Below are positions 6,486-9,762 of a DNA stretch of 9,762 nucleotides, piece by piece (position 1 is the stretch's first letter; every line of letters begins with the position of its first letter). The DNA lies in NCBI GenBank assembly GCA_903864485.1, contig CAIPGD010000427.1, positions 1 through 9,762 on the forward strand, given 5' to 3'. Origin of the DNA: an uncultured bacterium (lineage in GTDB: Bacteria > Pseudomonadota > Gammaproteobacteria > Burkholderiales > Burkholderiaceae_E). A program made the position numbers and the translations under genes. A model generated the notes under the pieces. It saw only the letters and a program-made list of their open reading frames with translations, did not search any database and was not told the DNA's origin.

Positions 6486-7730
6486 TTAAGTGGAGCGGCA
6501 GTCCAACAAATCAAGCTTTTGAGCGAGCCAGCGAGTGGTGGTCGCCTGTACCAGGATCGTAATCAGGATGGCCAGCAGAGTTACCGAGGCGATCACCTTC
6601 GCGCCGGGGGCGTTCATCGCGAGCAACATTCCCGCGAGTGCGCCCGGAATCACGCCGGTTTCACGAGTCCAGCACATAAATAGCAGTTCGTTTCGGCTCC
6701 ACGCGGCGCGCCGGTCTGGGCCGGCACAGAGCAGAACCGTTATTGGTCGGGCGATCAGCATGAAAGTCAGAACGACTCCCAGGGCTGGGAGTCCTTGATC
6801 AAAGATCAGTGCAAAGTCGACCTGGGCGCCCAGAAGAATGAAAATCATCACGCGCATGATGAAAGCGGTGGTCAGTATGTAGTGCTCAGATTCGTGGGCT
6901 GTTTTCGGTTCTTGGGCGAATCCCAGGGCATCGAGATTGCCGTGAAAGATACCGACAACAAATACCGCCATAAAACCGCTTGCATGCAGCCTGTCGGCAG
7001 CTAAATAGGCCGCACTGACCGCAATCAGAGTCAAGACCGATGCGTGCTCAACCAGCCAGGCCTGGCGGGGGTGACCAATACTCCAGGCCAATCCGTAGCC
7101 AAACAGCGCGCCAATCAAGAGGCCAATCCCGGCTTCCCAGGCCAGATCGCCGAGCGCTACGCCCAACGAGAAGTGGCCACCGCCGGTGATCGCGGCCAGC
7201 AGGCTGAACGTGATGATCGCGGCCATCGCGTCATTGAATGCGGATTCACTCATGACCGTTTGCGCAACCCGCTCACGAATGGCGATTTGCCGAAAAACTG
7301 GCACAAGCGTCGCGGGGTCGGTGGAGGCGAGCACTGCGCCCAGCAATAGGGCGGCGGGCCAGGGGAGGCCCATCAGCCAGTGGGCAGCTGCGGCGGTGAT
7401 ACCGCCGGTGATCAAAACCCCGGCGGTCGATATAACCGTGATGGTGATCCAGGTCTGCCGAAGTACGGCAAGGCGCAGGGTGGCGCCACCATCGAAGAGG
7501 ATATAGGCGGCGCCAAAAATCAAGATCAGCTGGTTCAGCGTGGACCCTACGGGTACGTCGACCCAGCCGAGCCCAGCGGGGCCTGCGGCCATCCCAATCA
7601 TCAACAGGATCGGCACATCGGGGATGCGTATCCGGTCTGCTAGTAAGGCGGCTACAACGCCCAGGCTCATCACGACGCTGACCATCAGTAGCGTCGCTTT
7701 GGCAAGTTCAATCGTCGAGGGGGATTCCAT
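6486..7730 (-). CDS. CPA1/NhaP-type cation/proton antiporter
   Basis: Inner-membrane Na+(K+)/H+ antiporter of the CPA1 superfamily, 414 residues from ATG 7730, close to archaeal and bacterial NhaP proteins. About 12 to 13 hydrophobic segments are visible. The signature motifs are STDPATLVPV at 136-145 and SESAFNDAMA at 161-170, where Asn166-Asp167 is the ND pair expected to bind the cation and proton. A conserved Arg precedes a late helix in FIMRVMIFILLG. The protein ends soon after the last helix and lacks the TrkA_C and CorC-like cytoplasmic domains of NhaP2/CvrA. I prefer ATG 7730 because it precedes the first helix directly; in-frame ATG 7772 and TTG 7814 would add a non-hydrophobic tail with no strong Shine-Dalgarno. 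It lies 56 bases upstream of ktrB on the same strand, so a shared transcript is likely. Ion preference (Na+, K+ or Li+) cannot be read from the sequence. Confidence 0.92.
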   Translation of the reverse strand: MESPSTIELAKATLLMVSVVMSLGVVAALLADRIRIPDVPILLMIGMAAGPAGLGWVDVPVGSTLNQLILIFGAAYILFDGGATLRLAVLRQTWITITVISTAGVLITGGITAAAAHWLMGLPWPAALLLGAVLASTDPATLVPVFRQIAIRERVAQTVMSESAFNDAMAAIITFSLLAAITGGGHFSLGVALGDLAWEAGIGLLIGALFGYGLAWSIGHPRQAWLVEHASVLTLIAVSAAYLAADRLHASGFMAVFVVGIFHGNLDALGFAQEPKTAHESEHYILTTAFIMRVMIFILLGAQVDFALIFDQGLPALGVVLTFMLIARPITVLLCAGPDRRAAWSRNELLFMCWTRETGVIPGALAGMLLAMNAPGAKVIASVTLLAILITILVQATTTRWLAQKLDLLDCRST

Positions 7731-7809
7731 AAGTTGTAGCTTTACGAGCCTGGGTGGAGTTGCGGCCCGCGTCATTGCGTGCGCCAGCGGATGGAACCCC
7801 CTAGAATGC

Positions 7810-7824
7810 CTCAAGATTATTGAG
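7810..7824. repeat. Inverted repeat between divergent genes
   Basis: CTCAA at 7810-7814 and TTGAG at 7820-7824 form a perfect inverted repeat with a five-base AT-rich centre. It lies between the antiporter gene and the transglutaminase/DUF2126 gene, 13 bases before the latter's ATG. A -10-like TAGAAT at 7802-7807 sits beside it but has no -35 at a suitable distance. It might be an operator; a repeat this short can arise by chance. Confidence 0.25.
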
Positions 7825-7837
7825 TTGAAGTTTCGGT

Positions 7838-9762
7838 ATGTCTATCCAAGTCGCTCTAACTCACCGTACGCACTATCAATACGACCGCCACGTGGTGCTG
7901 TCACCGCAGGTCGTTCGTTTGCGTCCCGCACCTCACACCAAAAGCCGGGTGTTGTCTTACTCGCTGCGGGTCGAGCCCGAGGGCCATTTTGTCAACTGGC
8001 AACAGGACCCATTTTCGAACTGGATGGCGCGGCTGGTGTTTCCAGACAAGGTGGATCACTTCTCGGTCACTGTCGATCTCGTCGTTGAAATGGCGGTGTT
8101 CAACCCGTTTGATTTCTTCCTGGAGCCCGATGCCGAAGAGGCGCCCTTCGTTTATGGCGCAGATCTGAAGATTGAGTTGGCACCCTATCTGGACTGTGCA
8201 CCGGCCGGGCCAAAACTAGTTCAGTGGTTAAAAGGTGTTGACCGTTCGAGGCGGCGCACGATTGATTTTTTGATCGACCTGAACCGTAAGATTCAGCAGG
8301 ATGTGCGTTACCTGATCCGGCTCGAGCCCGGGGTGCAGACGCCGGAGCAAACACTCACGCTCGGTTCTGGTTCGTGTCGGGATTCTGCCTGGTTGATGGT
8401 CCAGGCGCTGCGCCAGCTTGGGATGGCGGCCCGGTTTGTCTCGGGTTATTTGATTCAGCTCGAACCCGATCAAAAGGCGATCGACGGCCCATCGGGCGCC
8501 GAACACGATTTCACGGATTTGCATGCCTGGTGCGAGGTGTATTTGCCGGGTGCCGGATGGGTCGGCCTCGATCCGACGTCGGGGCTTTTTGCGGGTGAGG
8601 GGCATGTGCCACTGGCCGCTTCGCCGAGCCCAGCTGGAGCGGCACCGGTTGAGGGCGCGGTCGAAAAATGTGAAGTGACGTTCGATCACAGCATGGGGGT
8701 GGAGCGCCTCTACGAATCGCCGCGGGTCACCAAACCGTACACCGAGTCGCAATGGGCTGAAGTGCTCGAACTGGGTTCTCAGGTCGATCGGGCACTCGAC
8801 ACCGGAGATGTTCGTCTGACCATGGGCGGAGAGCCCACCTTTGTCTCGAGCGTTGACCGCGAGGGTGCTGAGTGGAATACCGAAGCCATGGGCCCGACCA
8901 AACGTGGACTGGCCACGGAGTTGCTCGGCCGGCTGGCGACGCGGTGGTCGCCTGGCGGTTTTTTACATTTTGGCCAGGGCAAGTGGTACCCCGGTGAACA
9001 ATTGCCGCGCTGGGCGCTGTCGTCGTTTTGGCGGACCGACGGATCGCCTTGTTGGAATGATCCGACCCGGTTTGCGGATGAGCGTTTGCCGGGAACGGCG
9101 ACGGGCGAGGACGCCGAGCGGTTCGTGCGTCGCTTGAGTTCCTTATTGGGCTTGGGCGATCAAACGATTCGACCGGGTTACGAGGACACGTTCTATTACC
9201 TCTGGCGCGAGCGCCAGTTGCCGGTCAACGTCGATCCGTTCGATTCGCGATTAGAAGATGCGCTCGAGCGGGACCGACTCCGAAAGATCTTTGATCAGGG
9301 CCTAAGCCATACGGTCGGGTGGGTGTTGCCCCTGACCGCCTCAAGTGCCGAACCGGTCCTTGAGGGACCGCGCTGGAGGACTGGCCCATGGTTTTTGCGC
9401 GATGAGCGGCTCTATCTGATTCCTGGGGATTCAGCGATGGGGTGGCGACTGCCCCTGGACTCGTTACCCTGGGTGAAATCAACCGAGGATGTAGCCGATT
9501 TGCCGCCGGACCCCATGGCGCCAAGGGCGGCGCTGCCACACACAGCACCGCATCGGGACTTGCGAGCGCGCGAGGTGTCTTTGCGGCATCAGACCCCCGA
9601 TGCGATTGGTCGACCGCACGCTAATGCGAGTGCGAACAAACAGCCGCCGTCCCCGTTCCAGTCCGCGGACGGCCTGCTGCGAACGGCGCTTTGCGTCGAG
9701 GTGCGAGAGGCGCATCTCTATGTTTTCATGCCGCCTCTGGCGCATCTTGAGGACTACCTGGA
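7838..9762 (+). CDS. Transglutaminase-like/DUF2126 protein, 3' end missing
   Basis: The first 641 codons of a gene that stays open to the window edge; family members are about 1,100 residues. The start MSIQVALTHRTHYQYDR fits the bacterial transglutaminase N-terminal domain (about 5-95). A transglutaminase-like core follows (about 150-250) with an intact Cys-His-Asp triad: Cys180 in GSGSCRDSAWLM, His229 in DLHAWCEVYLPGAGW, and Asp245 in GLDPTSG. From about 320 comes DUF2126, with LTMGGEPTF at 327-335 and a Gly/Trp-rich FGQGKWYPGEQLPRW segment. A low-complexity Pro/Ala linker and a second DUF2126 stretch (LYVFMPPLAHLEDYL) end the visible part. There is no signal peptide or membrane helix, so it is probably cytoplasmic. 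ATG 7838 matches the conserved N-terminus, though its Shine-Dalgarno is weak. In other genomes such genes cluster with alpha-E and circularly permuted ATP-grasp proteins, suggesting peptide synthesis or modification. Its substrate is unknown, and it is divergent from the antiporter gene. Confidence 0.93.
   Translation, partial: MSIQVALTHRTHYQYDRHVVLSPQVVRLRPAPHTKSRVLSYSLRVEPEGHFVNWQQDPFSNWMARLVFPDKVDHFSVTVDLVVEMAVFNPFDFFLEPDAEEAPFVYGADLKIELAPYLDCAPAGPKLVQWLKGVDRSRRRTIDFLIDLNRKIQQDVRYLIRLEPGVQTPEQTLTLGSGSCRDSAWLMVQALRQLGMAARFVSGYLIQLEPDQKAIDGPSGAEHDFTDLHAWCEVYLPGAGWVGLDPTSGLFAGEGHVPLAASPSPAGAAPVEGAVEKCEVTFDHSMGVERLYESPRVTKPYTESQWAEVLELGSQVDRALDTGDVRLTMGGEPTFVSSVDREGAEWNTEAMGPTKRGLATELLGRLATRWSPGGFLHFGQGKWYPGEQLPRWALSSFWRTDGSPCWNDPTRFADERLPGTATGEDAERFVRRLSSLLGLGDQTIRPGYEDTFYYLWRERQLPVNVDPFDSRLEDALERDRLRKIFDQGLSHTVGWVLPLTASSAEPVLEGPRWRTGPWFLRDERLYLIPGDSAMGWRLPLDSLPWVKSTEDVADLPPDPMAPRAALPHTAPHRDLRAREVSLRHQTPDAIGRPHANASANKQPPSPFQSADGLLRTALCVEVREAHLYVFMPPLAHLEDYL

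Noticed and set aside
7731..7814. Longer antiporter N-terminus from TTG 7814 or ATG 7772
   Set aside because: The added residues are not hydrophobic or conserved-looking and lack a clear ribosome site. I kept ATG 7730 but cannot exclude ATG 7772.
8228..8752. 174-codon open frame on the - strand across the transglutaminase gene
   Set aside because: It is opposite the catalytic core of a clear family member, rich in Arg and Pro as expected of a shadow, and has no recognisable motif.

Overview
The window reads as chromosomal DNA from a Gram-negative bacterium, probably a beta- or gammaproteobacterium. The reasons are a TonB-dependent outer-membrane receptor, a Kup transporter of proteobacterial length, dense gene packing, moderately high GC and similar codon use throughout. 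I cannot name a genus. There are no RNA genes, insertion sequences, CRISPR arrays or clear signs of recent transfer.

Layout. (1) At 109-2328 on the + strand is a complete TonB-dependent receptor with signal peptide, plug and barrel. It converges on the next gene, with a GC-rich hairpin between them. (2) From 2384 to 7730 on the - strand, four genes form a monovalent-cation block. In transcription order they are a CPA1/NhaP-type cation/proton antiporter, the KtrB/TrkH-type K+ channel subunit, the KtrA/TrkA-type RCK gating subunit, and the K+/H+ symporter Kup. ktrB and ktrA overlap and are surely co-transcribed. kup sits behind a 154-bp gap with its own candidate promoter, leader hairpin and strong Shine-Dalgarno, so it is probably a separate unit. 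(3) From 7838 to the window end on the + strand, divergent from the antiporter gene, is the first 641 codons of a large protein: a bacterial transglutaminase-like N-terminus and catalytic core followed by a DUF2126 domain. It runs off the edge.

How the genes work together. KtrB conducts K+ (often Na+-coupled) and KtrA gates it in response to nucleotides. Kup is a second, independent K+ uptake route, and the NhaP-type antiporter exports Na+ or K+ in exchange for H+. Together they look like a potassium, sodium and pH homeostasis module. The receptor and the transglutaminase/DUF2126 gene show no functional link to that block.

The points most worth a second look are: an arginine in place of the middle glycine of KtrA's GxGxxG nucleotide-binding loop (GLRRFG); a perfect 7-bp inverted repeat that would form a hairpin at the predicted 5' end of the kup mRNA; a terminator-like hairpin between ktrA and kup whose T-run faces the strand with no annotated gene; and the truncated transglutaminase/DUF2126 gene, whose family is biochemically uncharacterised. 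I see no convincing wholly new system inside the window.
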